Below the pieces are notes generated by a model. The model was not told the origin of the DNA. It was given only the letters and a program-made list of their open reading frames with translations, and did not search any database. 64,000 nucleotides of DNA from Bog-159 sp049511415 (GTDB lineage Bacteria; Acidobacteriota; Terriglobia; Bryobacterales; Bryobacteraceae): positions 62,001 to 126,000 of the forward strand of contig JBEKYC010000004.1 of assembly GCA_049511415.1 (NCBI GenBank), read 5' to 3'. Below, piece after piece: positions 33,854-42,581 of the stretch. The number at the start of each line of letters is the position of its first letter. Position 1 is the stretch's first letter. The translations under genes and the position numbers were made by a program.

Positions 33854-34792
33854 ATGGATAAAGTAGCGATTTTTGGCGCCGCCGGACCGATCGGCCGCTT
33901 CGTGGGAATGGAACTGGACCGGCGCGGCGTGCCGTTTCGCGCGGTGGGACGGAGCAGGAGCAAACTGGAGGCGGCCTTCGGCAAAATGCCGTCGGTGGAA
34001 CTGGTGGCCGCGGATCTTTCCGGCGCGGGTGGGGTTACGCAGGCGGCGCGCGGAGTGGACACCGTGATCTATACGCTGGGCCTGACCTACACCGAATTCG
34101 CGCAGTACCCGCAGTTGATGCGGATGGCTGTCGACGCAGCCGCGGCGGCCGGCGTCGCTCGTTTCGTGCTGGTCACCGGAGTCTATAGTTACGGCATTCC
34201 GCAGACCCAGAAGGTGGCGGAGACGCATCCGCGCCAACCGGTGGCCGTGAAGGGAAGGCTGCGCAAGGAACAGGAGGACATCCTGATGGAGGCGGGGGCG
34301 CGCGGCCCGATGCAGTATCTGATCGTGCGCCTACCCGATTTCTACGGACCCTATGCCGATAAGAGCATGGCCAACCCGATTTTCCGCGCGGCGCTGGCGG
34401 GCAAGACCGCCGACTGGCTCGGCCCGGTAAGCACGCCGCACGAGTTCGTTTTTGTGCCGGATGCGGGACCGGTCATCGCGGAACTGGCATCCCGCGACGA
34501 CTGCTACGGCCAAGTCTGGCATTTTGCTGGGCCGGGCGAGATTTCGGGCATGGGATTTATTCAAAAAATCTACCAGGCGGCGGGCCGCGAGCCGAAATTC
34601 CGCAGCGCCGGAGGCATGTTGCTGCGGATGTTGGGATGGTTCAATCCGCTGATGCGCGAACTGCCGGAGATGCTGTATTTACAGGAGACACCGATCCTGC
34701 TGGATGACGAGAAGCTGCGGCGAACGCTCGGGACGGTGCACAAGACGAGTTACGACGAAGGCATCCAGCGTACGCTGGACTGGATGCGTTAG
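33854..34792 (+). CDS. NAD(P)-binding epimerase/dehydratase-like protein (atypical SDR)
   Basis: 312 residues. N-terminal Rossmann motif VAIFGAAGPIGRFVG, then DTVIYTLGLTY, VTGVYSYGIPQT and RLPDFYGPYAD in the order expected for extended or atypical SDRs. The usual Y-x-x-x-K is not obvious, so it may be a non-catalytic or NmrA-like binder. LDDEKLRRTLGTVHKTSYDE near the end is typical of sugar-nucleotide epimerase tails. Substrate unknown. Divergent from ftsY. Confidence 0.8.
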   Translation: MDKVAIFGAAGPIGRFVGMELDRRGVPFRAVGRSRSKLEAAFGKMPSVELVAADLSGAGGVTQAARGVDTVIYTLGLTYTEFAQYPQLMRMAVDAAAAAGVARFVLVTGVYSYGIPQTQKVAETHPRQPVAVKGRLRKEQEDILMEAGARGPMQYLIVRLPDFYGPYADKSMANPIFRAALAGKTADWLGPVSTPHEFVFVPDAGPVIAELASRDDCYGQVWHFAGPGEISGMGFIQKIYQAAGREPKFRSAGGMLLRMLGWFNPLMRELPEMLYLQETPILLDDEKLRRTLGTVHKTSYDEGIQRTLDWMR

Positions 34793-34802
34793 CGGCGCCC
34801 AA

Positions 34803-35885
34803 TTATTTCGCGCCCAGCCAATACCCCGGCCGCGTCTTGGCCGTGGCGTCGCGGCGGCCGGAGATCTCCACGCGGAGCTGGTGGAATCCACCCTCGCTCT
34901 TATTGTTGGGATTGTAGGAAACCAGGTACTGGCTGTGCAGTTCGGAGCCGATGCGTTGGATGGCATCTTCCAAACCGCGCTGGCGCATGAAGCCGTACTG
35001 TTCACCGCCCGTGCCCTTGGTGAAAACCTCCGAGGGATTCTTCACGAAGATGGCCTTGGCGTCCTTGAAGACTTCGATCATCATGGGGACAAACTGCGCG
35101 CTGCCGCCTTCGCTGCCGGTGGCCTGCATGACCGTGTTCGGGGTAGCTACGGCGTTGGACGGCAGGGGGGTCATGGCCGGAGGCCGGTTGTCGGGCCGGC
35201 CTGGGTCGGCGGGGGCCATGATGCTGGTTACCACGCGCGAGATATCCACCGTATAAATACTGACATTGGCCAGTTGCGCGGCGATCAGCGTTTCGCGAAG
35301 ACGGGCTTCGCTGGACTTGTCGCGGGCTTCGCTGATCAGCAGCAGGACACGCCTCCGGTTGGGCGGCCGTACACGCAGCATGCGCGTGCCTACTTCCACG
35401 GCATCAATCATGCGGCTCTGGCTGCTGCCGGGTTGAATCGTTTTCAGGGCGGCTTCGATCTTGTCGGCATCCGGCGTGAACTCCTGCAGCGTCCGGATGC
35501 GCGAATCGAAGGCCAGCAGCGCCGACTCGCCGCCATCACCGATCATGACCGGACGGATCATGGCGCCGATCTTGCGAATCTGGGGCAGCACGGACTCCAC
35601 GCGATCGTTGGCCTGCACCGCGATCACCAGGGAAATCGGCGGAAATGCGACATCCACTTTGATGTCCTGCTCCTTGTCGTTGTCGAACAGATGGAACTGC
35701 GCGGGCAGCAGGCCGTCAATATAGTCGCCGTTGTGATCCAGCACGGTCACGGGCGCGGCTACCACTTCCACGGAGACGCGTATGGGAGCGGGTGCGGGTT
35801 CCTCCGGCGGCTTGTTGGCATCCTGCTGGTTTTGCGCGGAGAGGCTGGCTGCCAGCAAGGCCAACATCCATCGAGTGGTGGTCAT
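34803..35885 (-). CDS. Secreted VWFA-domain protein, acidobacterial type
   Basis: 360 residues. Signal peptide MTTTRWMLALLAASLSAQ, then VTVLDHNGDYIDGLLPAQFH and DVAFPPISLVIAVQANDRVE, the opening of the acidobacterial VWFA-related family (TIGR03436-like). The classical DxSxS MIDAS is replaced by QANDR, so metal binding is doubtful. C-terminal HSQYLVSYNPNNKSEGGFH and GYW are family features. AGGAAC lies just before the ATG at 35885. Last gene of the TPR-ackA-mog unit. Confidence 0.8.
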   Translation of the reverse strand: MTTTRWMLALLAASLSAQNQQDANKPPEEPAPAPIRVSVEVVAAPVTVLDHNGDYIDGLLPAQFHLFDNDKEQDIKVDVAFPPISLVIAVQANDRVESVLPQIRKIGAMIRPVMIGDGGESALLAFDSRIRTLQEFTPDADKIEAALKTIQPGSSQSRMIDAVEVGTRMLRVRPPNRRRVLLLISEARDKSSEARLRETLIAAQLANVSIYTVDISRVVTSIMAPADPGRPDNRPPAMTPLPSNAVATPNTVMQATGSEGGSAQFVPMMIEVFKDAKAIFVKNPSEVFTKGTGGEQYGFMRQRGLEDAIQRIGSELHSQYLVSYNPNNKSEGGFHQLRVEISGRRDATAKTRPGYWLGAK

Positions 35886-35898
35886 GAAGTTCCTGACG

Positions 35899-36405
35899 TT
35901 ACAGATTTTCAAAACGTTGCGCGTCCGAGTGCGCGGTGCGGCCCTGCAACAGGTCAAGCACGTGAGGCACCAACTCCACGATAGCATCCAAGGATTCGAC
36001 CGCGCCTTTGGGCGATCCCGGCAGGTTAACAATTAACACAGTGCCGCGAGTGCCCGCCGTGGCGCGCGAAAGGGCTGCCCGGGGCGTGGCGCGCAACCCG
36101 GCAGCGCGCATCAGTTCGCCGAATCCGGGAATCTCTTTGTGCAGAATCGCACGCGTGGCTTCCGGCGTCACATCGCGCGCGGCAACGCCGGTGCCGCCGG
36201 TGGTGAAGATGGCCGAAACGCGGCCGCTGTCAGCCCAGGACGCCAGACGGCGCTCGATCAAAGTTGCTTCGTCGGGAATCATCTCGGTTACCGGGACGTG
36301 CCATCCCAGTTGCTCCAATCTCTGCCGCACGGCCGGCCCGGAGATGTCGGCGCGCTTACCGGCGTGCGCCGAATCGCTGATCGTCAATACCGCGGCCTCG
36401 ATCAC
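35899..36405 (-). CDS. Molybdenum cofactor biosynthesis protein (MogA/MoaB family)
   Basis: 168 residues. AAVLTISDSAHAGKRADISG opens the fold and TTGGTGVAARDVTPEATRAI is the molybdopterin-binding signature; LSRATAGTRGTVLIVNLPGS is the third conserved block. Adenylylates molybdopterin or binds it before metal insertion. The GTG start directly follows the ackA stop without gap. The organism has a molybdoenzyme gene 10 kb away, consistent with use of the cofactor. Confidence 0.9.
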   Translation of the reverse strand: MIEAAVLTISDSAHAGKRADISGPAVRQRLEQLGWHVPVTEMIPDEATLIERRLASWADSGRVSAIFTTGGTGVAARDVTPEATRAILHKEIPGFGELMRAAGLRATPRAALSRATAGTRGTVLIVNLPGSPKGAVESLDAIVELVPHVLDLLQGRTAHSDAQRFENL

Positions 36406-37494
36406 TCAAGTGAGTGTAGCGCACAACAAGCGGTACGCCCGGCGGGCCACGACGAGTTCTTCGTTGGTGGCCAGCGCAATGACCGCCACCGGTCCCGACG
36501 ATACCAGGCGGTCGCCTGTGCCGCGTGCATTAGCCGCGGCGTCGAGTTGGATGCCAAGAAATTCGAGGCCCTCGCAGCAAGCCGCGCGCAGTCCGGCGGA
36601 GTTCTCGCCAATGCCCCCGGTAAAGGCCACGGCATCCAGGCCTCCCATGGCGGCCGCGAAAGCGCCGATGGTCTTCCGCACCTGGTAAACGAAGACCCGC
36701 AGTGCTTCGGCGGCGCGCTCGTTCCCTTGAGCGGCCGCCTGTTCCAGATCGCGCACATCGCCGCCGGCAACACCGGAAAGCCCGGCCAAGCCGCCATTTC
36801 CGGCCAGTTGGCGGCGGGTCTCGGCACAAGTCCAGCCGTGGCGTTCCATCATAAAAAGCACCGCGAAAGCGTCCAGATCTCCATGCCGCGTGGCGTTCTC
36901 CAGGCCCGATTGGGGCGAAAAACCCATCGTAGTGTCGATGGACTGGCCGTGGTAGACAGCGCACATCGATGAGCTGCCGCCCAAGTGGCAGCTCACCAGG
37001 CGCACGGGTCGTCCCAACATCTCCGCACAACGCTCGGCCACATATTGATGCGAGGCGCCATGAAATCCGTACTTACGCACACCCTCATCCCGCCATTCGG
37101 CCGGTACGCCGTACAAGTGTGCTTGGGCCGGTATGGTGGCATGGAACTCCGGCTCGAAGGCGGCTACCAGCGGCACGTCGGGCATGCTCTCTTGGAACGC
37201 TTGAATCGCCGCCAGGTAGATGGAGTTGTGGGCCGGCGCGGCGGGCAGGAATTCGCGCAGGGCGGCCAACACCGCGTCATCGATCAGGAACGTGCCGCGG
37301 TAGTGCGGTCCGCCGTGCACGGCTTTTAACACCACCGCGTCCACGGGCGCCGCACCTGTACGGATCTGTGCGATGGCCTCCCGATAGTCCTGCACGCGCT
37401 CGAAACGGCCGCGGCTCAACACTACCTCCGCAGGCATCTCCAGGATCTGATACTTCAGGGAGGTCGAACCCAGGTTCGGAACCAGCAGGTTCAT
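36406..37494 (-). CDS. ackA: Acetate/propionate-family kinase
   Basis: 362 residues, about 40 shorter than usual acetate kinases. NLGSTSLKYQI is the N-terminal N-x-G-S-x-S-x-K site, AVHGGPHYRGTF the following HGG motif, FEPEFHATIP and YGFHGASHQYVAERC the central ones, then SCHLGGSSSMCAVYHG and TTMGFSPQSGLENATRHGDLD-type substrate loop. The canonical HLGNGAS is HLGGSSS here, marking a divergent branch. Its ATG overlaps the previous stop by four bases. No phosphotransacetylase gene is adjacent. Confidence 0.85.
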   Translation of the reverse strand: MNLLVPNLGSTSLKYQILEMPAEVVLSRGRFERVQDYREAIAQIRTGAAPVDAVVLKAVHGGPHYRGTFLIDDAVLAALREFLPAAPAHNSIYLAAIQAFQESMPDVPLVAAFEPEFHATIPAQAHLYGVPAEWRDEGVRKYGFHGASHQYVAERCAEMLGRPVRLVSCHLGGSSSMCAVYHGQSIDTTMGFSPQSGLENATRHGDLDAFAVLFMMERHGWTCAETRRQLAGNGGLAGLSGVAGGDVRDLEQAAAQGNERAAEALRVFVYQVRKTIGAFAAAMGGLDAVAFTGGIGENSAGLRAACCEGLEFLGIQLDAAANARGTGDRLVSSGPVAVIALATNEELVVARRAYRLLCATLT

Positions 37495-38627
37495 TTGACG
37501 CCGTGATACTGTGCCCGGATCGCGGTCAGGTTCTTGTTGGCTTGTGCCTGTAGTGACGCAGTTCCGCCTTTCACGGCCACGCAGGCGCGAAAGAAATTGA
37601 CGGCATCCTGGATCTTTTCCATCTTGTAATTCGCCAGACCCAGCAAAAACAGCACTTCGGATTTCATGGCGACATTGTCGTCCACCAGGGGCAGAGCTTT
37701 TCGCAAATCCTGGTCCGCCGGCGCCAGCTTGGCATCGTTGAAGTATTGCTTGCCGCCCATGTAATAGGCCAAGCCCACAATGGTGTTTTTGCGTTTGGTC
37801 CAATCCGCGTCGGCCACACCCTCCGGCTTGGGTTTGGAGGCCATCAATTCGACTAGTTTGGCGCTGTATACGTGCACCTTCTCAGCGTCTTTCTTCTTGG
37901 CGGCATCGTCGGTCAGCACCAGCAGCATATCTTCGCTGGCCTCTCCGGAAGACGCCATCTGCTGCGCCAAGGCAACGGCTTTGTCGGACGTGCCGGTTTT
38001 CTGATAAGCCATGAACAGCACACCTGTGGACTTGGCGAAATACTCGCTCTTGGCGTCGCGCTGCGCGAGGGCTTCGAGCAGCGCAATCTGCTTTTTGGGG
38101 TCCTGGGTCTGCAGCGCCGTGGCATAAAGCGAGTATTCCGTGTACGTGTTCACCTGCCGGGCATAGTCGACGCGCGCCTTCCAATTCTCCACCTGATCGG
38201 CATCCTGGGGTTGCGGCGACGCCACCACTTTTTGCGCCAGGCCGGCGGTTCGGGCGGACCATTTCAGAACCAGGTCCGGATCCTTCATCAGCTCCGCGGC
38301 TTTGAGGGACTGCTGGGAGATTTCCACGCACTCCGGCGGGGTGGCGGCCAATTGATCCGCTACAGCGATCGCCTTCGAGCCGTCGCCCGCCTTGATGTAG
38401 CCGTCCAGCATCTGTTCGTAGACCCATCCTACGGCTTCGTGCTTGGGGTATTCGGTGGCGAACTGGTCGAGCAGGACCAGTTTCTTGGCGCCGTCGGTCT
38501 CCTGGCCCGCCTGTTGCAGCAATTGTCCTTCCGGGGTCGCGGTATTGAGTTCCGCAAGCTTGTGACACTGCGGCCAACCTGGCGCGGCGGCCAAGGCAAG
38601 GCCGAACACGGCGGCAAAGGCTTTCAT
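37491..38627 (-). CDS. Secreted helical-repeat (TPR-like) protein
   Basis: 378 residues with a signal peptide (MKAFAAVFGLALAAAPGWPQ). The rest is all-helical with TPR-like spacing (AIAVADQLAATPPECVEISQ, VLFMAYQKTGTSDKAVALAQ and SEVLFLLGLANYKMEKIQDA). No enzyme motif. First in an operon with ackA, a MogA-like gene and a VWFA protein; it has GGGAGGTACGC just before the ATG. Likely a periplasmic scaffold of unknown partner. Confidence 0.78.
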   Translation of the reverse strand: MKAFAAVFGLALAAAPGWPQCHKLAELNTATPEGQLLQQAGQETDGAKKLVLLDQFATEYPKHEAVGWVYEQMLDGYIKAGDGSKAIAVADQLAATPPECVEISQQSLKAAELMKDPDLVLKWSARTAGLAQKVVASPQPQDADQVENWKARVDYARQVNTYTEYSLYATALQTQDPKKQIALLEALAQRDAKSEYFAKSTGVLFMAYQKTGTSDKAVALAQQMASSGEASEDMLLVLTDDAAKKKDAEKVHVYSAKLVELMASKPKPEGVADADWTKRKNTIVGLAYYMGGKQYFNDAKLAPADQDLRKALPLVDDNVAMKSEVLFLLGLANYKMEKIQDAVNFFRACVAVKGGTASLQAQANKNLTAIRAQYHGVK

Positions 38628-38698
38628 GCGTACCTCCCAGTCTGCGGCATGTTATCACACTGAAGCCGCAACCGGGTAGAGGCAGAGGGACGGGGAAT

Positions 38699-39436
38699 TT
38701 ACGCGCTACGAGTCTTCACGCCTGTCATGGCCGCGAGATTTACCGGGGCTGTGGCGGCTTGCAACATAAACCGGCTCACATAGATTCTGTAGAACAGAAA
38801 GATCAGACCCATCACCGGCAGAATCAACAATGAAGCTTTCCATCCGCTATCGCGCGCCGCCGCCGTCATCAGACCGGCGATCGCGCCGCCGAGCAGATAA
38901 TACGGAAAGGCAAACAGGTAACACTGCTGCCAGACCGCGCGGAACGGCTGCCGCTTCACCAGAGACAGAACGCCGGAGACCAGCAGCGAGTTCGAGACAA
39001 AGTAGAGAGAAGCGGCCACGGCCATGACAATCGAGATGGCTTGCGTGTGCCACGCATCGCGCACCAATTGCACGCCCTGGACGGCGCACGCGAGACTGAC
39101 CGCCACGGCCGCCGTGCTGAACCCGACTTGCACGGCGTTGGGCCGGGGATGCGCGCGCCACAGACATTGCAACACTACGCCCGCGCAGGCCAGGGTCATG
39201 GTTTCCGGCAGGGTCAACTGCGCCACTCCGAGCAGCACGAAGACGAATCCGACGGACATGGTGCCCGTGAGACCCGGCAGGCGCAACTTAAGCGTCGACG
39301 CCACCAGGGACAGCAACAGATAAGCCGCAAAGCGGGCCAGGTTTCCCGACCATGGCGGATCGAAGAGCGCATAGGCCACTGCTGCGATTCCAGCCGCGCT
39401 CACAAGCGAGATGCATATTTTCGCGGATACCGGCAT
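38699..39436 (-). CDS. Lone multi-pass membrane sensor domain (MASE-like)
   Basis: 245 residues, six to seven membrane helices. LLSLVASTLKLRLPGLTGTM, SVGFVFVLLGVAQLTLPE and NSLLVSGVLSLVKRQPFR resemble the membrane sensor module that in other Acidobacteriota is fused to HD-GYP or GGDEF output domains. Here the protein stops just after the last helix, with no output domain and none in the next frames. It may be a truncated sensor or a standalone partner. Confidence 0.6.
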   Translation of the reverse strand: MPVSAKICISLVSAAGIAAVAYALFDPPWSGNLARFAAYLLLSLVASTLKLRLPGLTGTMSVGFVFVLLGVAQLTLPETMTLACAGVVLQCLWRAHPRPNAVQVGFSTAAVAVSLACAVQGVQLVRDAWHTQAISIVMAVAASLYFVSNSLLVSGVLSLVKRQPFRAVWQQCYLFAFPYYLLGGAIAGLMTAAARDSGWKASLLILPVMGLIFLFYRIYVSRFMLQAATAPVNLAAMTGVKTRSA

Positions 39437-39479
39437 AAGTCACCTCGGAAGACAAAAAAGAGCGAGGTTTGACAATAGC

Positions 39480-41279
39480 CTACTGGTCGCCGTCGTCGGC
39501 GGCGAATGCCTGGATCGCGGACGCGGGAAGCACAGTGGTGCCCCAGACGATATTGGACGCATTCACCCAAGCCGCTCCCGTGCCGGCCCACAGTACGGAG
39601 TAGCCGCTCACGGCCGCGCCAGTGAATATGGAGGTACCCCAGACGATGTTGGTGCCCCAAACAATATTGGTGCCCCAAACGATGTTGGTGCCCCAAACGA
39701 TGTTGGTGCCCCAAACGATGTTCTCGGAGAACATGAGCGTGACCGCGCCATTGGAATTCATGAGCGCCAACGGCGAAATGGCGGGCACCGAAACGGTATC
39801 GGTACTATTCAGGGCGGCGCTGACGTTCACCTGACCCGCGCCCACCGTGAAAATATCGGCCATATTGTTGTAGGTCACGCTGTGCACGACATCCTGGGCG
39901 GTCGAATAAAGCGACGGCATACGAGTGGCGGTCTTCATGAGGCGCGCCTTCACCTGGTCGGGCGTCAGCGAGGGAGTTTTCTGAAGGAGCAAGGCGGCCG
40001 CGCCGCTTACCACGGGTGTGGCCATGCTGGTGCCGCTGAGACAGAAATACTTGGTGGAAGTCCCGACGCCCAGCAGTTCATAGTACGAGTTATTGACCAA
40101 AGTGGTGGAGTAGGTTGTCGCGAGCGTGTTATTGGGGGCCATCAGGGAGACCACGTTGTTGCCGGGGGCCACCAGGTCCGGCTTGGCGATGTGATCGATC
40201 GGCGTGGGCCCGTCCGAGCTGTAGCTGGCGATGGTATCGCCGCTGACGTTGGTGGAGCCATGCGTGTTCGTGGCGCCGACAGTGATGACGTACGGGTCGT
40301 TGCCAGGGGAGGCGATGGTGCCGTAAAGGGGCAGACTGCCCGCGGCGTTCCGGCCGGCATTACCCGCCGCCACCACTACGACGATCCCGCTGCTCCAGGC
40401 GGCCTCGACGGCCTGGCACAGCGGATCGAGCGTGTAGCTTTCATAGACCTGCTGGCCCAGCGAGAGATTTATGACCCGGATGTTATAAGTGCTCTGCAGG
40501 CTGATGGCCTGATCCACCGCCGCGATCACGTTGCTGTCGGTCCCCGAGCCATTCTGATCGAGCACCTGCAGGTTGATCAGGTTGACGTTGGGCGCCACGC
40601 CATTGAATGTGCGCGTGAAGGTCACGCCGGTGGAGTCCTTACCGTTGGATCCGATGATGCCCGCCACGTGAGTGCCGTGCCCGTAGAGGTCGGTTCCGGT
40701 CAGCCCAGACACGAAGCTTTGGGTATAGACAATACGCGATCCCTTGCCGTTCGCAGTCATCAGATCGTCGTGCGCGTAGACGCCGCTGTCAATTACGGCA
40801 ACACCAACGCCCGTGCCGTTCCAACCGGCGCTCCAGGCGGCATTGGCTCCGACCGTCTGGGTGGTCACATCCAGGCTACCCGTGATGGCCCGATTCGGCG
40901 ACATGTAAGTAACGGCGGGATTCAGCACCAGGGCCTGGATCTGGGCCGGCGTCAACAGCAGGTGCAGAGCGCGCACATGGTGGAAACGGCGGACCAGTTG
41001 GCCGGCGGAGAACTGCGCCACGTCGGCATTGGTGGGGATGTGGTTAAACTGGACGATCACTTCGATATTGCTCTCCTGCATCATTTGCTGCAGATCGCCG
41101 GAGATTTTCGATCCCGCCATCGCCAAGCCGCATGCTACAAAAAGAGCCAGCGCCATCAGGCGCAGACCGCAGGCGGCAACCGAAGGGATCGTTGTGTGTC
41201 GGATTCCGCCCCAGACGGCGTGGTCGGGCGAAATGTGTTCTTGGCAGTCCATGACGGGGCGATTAACGGATGGCATCAT
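39480..41279 (-). CDS. Secreted S8 subtilisin-like peptidase with NIVWGT tandem repeat
   Basis: 599 residues from ATG 41279. A membrane/signal helix (LRLMALALFVACGLAMA), an inhibitor-type propeptide (NIEVIVQFNHIPTNAD), then the catalytic triad: Asp in VAVIDSGVYAHDD, His in YGHGTHVAGIIGS, Ser in LSGTSMATPVVSGAAAL. After the catalytic domain the tail carries five exact NIVWGT units plus one distant copy (ASNIVWGTTV). The repeat is probably structural (surface or wall interaction), as seen in tails of some other exported subtilases. AG-rich sequence but no strong ribosome site precedes the start. Confidence 0.88.
   Translation of the reverse strand: MMPSVNRPVMDCQEHISPDHAVWGGIRHTTIPSVAACGLRLMALALFVACGLAMAGSKISGDLQQMMQESNIEVIVQFNHIPTNADVAQFSAGQLVRRFHHVRALHLLLTPAQIQALVLNPAVTYMSPNRAITGSLDVTTQTVGANAAWSAGWNGTGVGVAVIDSGVYAHDDLMTANGKGSRIVYTQSFVSGLTGTDLYGHGTHVAGIIGSNGKDSTGVTFTRTFNGVAPNVNLINLQVLDQNGSGTDSNVIAAVDQAISLQSTYNIRVINLSLGQQVYESYTLDPLCQAVEAAWSSGIVVVVAAGNAGRNAAGSLPLYGTIASPGNDPYVITVGATNTHGSTNVSGDTIASYSSDGPTPIDHIAKPDLVAPGNNVVSLMAPNNTLATTYSTTLVNNSYYELLGVGTSTKYFCLSGTSMATPVVSGAAALLLQKTPSLTPDQVKARLMKTATRMPSLYSTAQDVVHSVTYNNMADIFTVGAGQVNVSAALNSTDTVSVPAISPLALMNSNGAVTLMFSENIVWGTNIVWGTNIVWGTNIVWGTNIVWGTSIFTGAAVSGYSVLWAGTGAAWVNASNIVWGTTVLPASAIQAFAADDGDQ
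39633..39722 (-). repeat. Five tandem 18-bp units encoding NIVWGT
   Basis: Unit GGTGCCCCAAACGATGTT (plus strand) occurs five times without gaps; units 3-5 are identical, units 1 and 2 differ by two substitutions each. An isolated sixth unit lies about 95 bases away near 39537. Near identity at the DNA level suggests recent expansion. Confidence 0.9.
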
Positions 41280-41439
41280 TTTTTGTTCTCTCTTGATGGG
41301 GCTATTTGCAATTGGTGCAAGCTTGATTTGCGTTTCCACGCGATTGATTAAGCATTGCGGCTGCCACCCCGAAGCGGCGGGCAAATCATTGAAATCTATC
41401 GGTGTTTTTTTGGAGGATCGGGCGGCAGGCGGGCGGCGG

Positions 41440-41455
41440 GTGACAGGCCTGTCAC
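41440..41455. promoter_or_regulatory. 16-bp perfect palindrome
   Basis: GTGACAGGCCTGTCAC overlaps the stop codon of the small membrane protein gene (stop at 41452-41454) and lies 161 bases upstream of the subtilase start. No T run follows, so an operator is as likely as a terminator. The remaining 41280-41439 leader shows a small GCGT/ACGC hairpin only. Confidence 0.45.
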
Positions 41456-41871
41456 TTGCGCGGTGACAGCGGTGGCACCGCGTGCGCGGACGCCGGCGCG
41501 GCGGACTGCAGGCCGTTCCAGTCCTCCGCCAGCACGATGGAATTGGCAGGATTGCGCGGGTCGTACTTCACGAGCACGTGTCCCATGGAGGCCACGTCGG
41601 CCGGCAAGAACGCTGTGAGACTCGAGATGTCCTGGGAGGCGGTGTATTCGGCGCCGCGCACGTCGTAGGAGTAAAGCAACAGATCCGGATCGAGGTCCAA
41701 CAGGCGGCCATCACCCATCTTTCCTCGCTTAGCCAGCACCAAACGCCGCCGGCGTTCCTTCTCCTGGGGTGTGATACGCGATCGCCGCCAGGCGCGGAAC
41801 GCGATGATACACAACAAGATTATGAGGACGCCGAACAACGCGGCGGTAGTGGTTTCAGCGACTGAAGACAC
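41452..41871 (-). CDS. Small single-pass membrane protein, unknown function
   Basis: About 139 residues from a GTG at 41871; an in-frame start at 41922 would overlap the aldolase gene. One membrane helix near residues 10-30 (AALFGVLIILLCIIAFRAW), then a basic stretch (RRSRITPQEKERRRR) and a soluble domain (DLLLYSYDVRGAEYTASQDI, VLVKYDPRNPANSIVLAED) that resembles DUF3592-like cytosolic parts. No further clue. Same direction as the aldolase upstream (11-base gap). Confidence 0.6.
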   Translation of the reverse strand: MSSVAETTTAALFGVLIILLCIIAFRAWRRSRITPQEKERRRRLVLAKRGKMGDGRLLDLDPDLLLYSYDVRGAEYTASQDISSLTAFLPADVASMGHVLVKYDPRNPANSIVLAEDWNGLQSAAPASAHAVPPLSPRK

Positions 41872-41882
41872 CTGATTGACGG

Positions 41883-42545
41883 TCAGCCGGCTACCGGGAC
41901 TTCCTGAAATACCTTGGCCCAATCCTTCAAGAACTGGTCCAGGCCCTTGTCGGTAAGCGGATGGTAAAAGAGCATATCCAGCACCTTGAAAGGCATGGTG
42001 GCGATGTGCGCACCCGCGGAGGCCGCATCCACCACGTGCGTGGGGGAGCGCAGCGAGGCGGCCAAAACCTGCGTCTTAAAGCCGTGAATCTTGTAGATCT
42101 GCGTAATGCTCTTGATCAACTCCATACCGGTCCAGCCGATATCGTCCAGGCGCCCGACAAACGGGCTGACGATGTAGGCGCCGGCTTTGGCCGCCAGGAT
42201 GGCTTGGGCGGGCGAGAAGCACAGCGTGACGTTGACGCGAAGGCCCTCCTTGCTCAACACGGACGTAGCCTTAATTCCATCGCGCGTCAGAGGGCATTTC
42301 ACCACTACATTCTTATGCAGGCGGGCCAGTTCGCGTCCTTCGCGGATCATCTGGGTGGATTCGGTGGAAACCACCTCGGCGCTGATGTCGCCGTCCACGA
42401 TGTCGCAGATCATGCGGATCTGGTCTTCGAGGGGCCGCCCTTCCTTGGCGATGAGCGTGGGATTGGTGGTTACGCCATCAATAATGCCCCAGCTCGCGCC
42501 TTTCTTCAATTCGTCCAGATTGGCGGTGTCCAGAAAAAACTTCAC
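41883..42545 (-). CDS. fsa: Fructose-6-phosphate aldolase/transaldolase (TalC/MipB type)
   Basis: 220 residues, the length of the small transaldolase subfamily. FFLDTANLDELKKG and DGVTTNPTLIAKEG open it, the Schiff-base Lys lies in NVVVKCPLT, and NVTLCFSPAQAILAAKAGA and SPFVGRLDDIGWTG follow. Transfers dihydroxyacetone units in the pentose phosphate pathway, or acts as aldolase. The GTG at 42545 has GGAGGGC seven to eight bases upstream. Confidence 0.92.
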   Translation of the reverse strand: MKFFLDTANLDELKKGASWGIIDGVTTNPTLIAKEGRPLEDQIRMICDIVDGDISAEVVSTESTQMIREGRELARLHKNVVVKCPLTRDGIKATSVLSKEGLRVNVTLCFSPAQAILAAKAGAYIVSPFVGRLDDIGWTGMELIKSITQIYKIHGFKTQVLAASLRSPTHVVDAASAGAHIATMPFKVLDMLFYHPLTDKGLDQFLKDWAKVFQEVPVAG

Positions 42546-42581
42546 GTTTTGCCCTCCACTTCCGAGTAACCCGCGCAAAAC

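Noticed and set aside
32882..34237. A 451-codon version of ftsY with a 135-residue N-terminal extension
   Set aside because: The extension runs under the divergent epimerase gene, is not protein-like, and the ATG at 33832 gives a normal NG-domain FtsY.
39411..41351. A 646-codon open frame on the + strand opposite the subtilase
   Set aside because: It mirrors the subtilase gene exactly, has His/Arg/Gly-heavy composition typical of GC-rich antisense frames, and matches no fold; the minus-strand gene has a full catalytic triad.
41280..41439. Possible c-di-GMP (GEMM-type) riboswitch in the subtilase leader
   Set aside because: A GCGT-GGAA-ACGC hairpin is present, but the other conserved GEMM elements could not be found.
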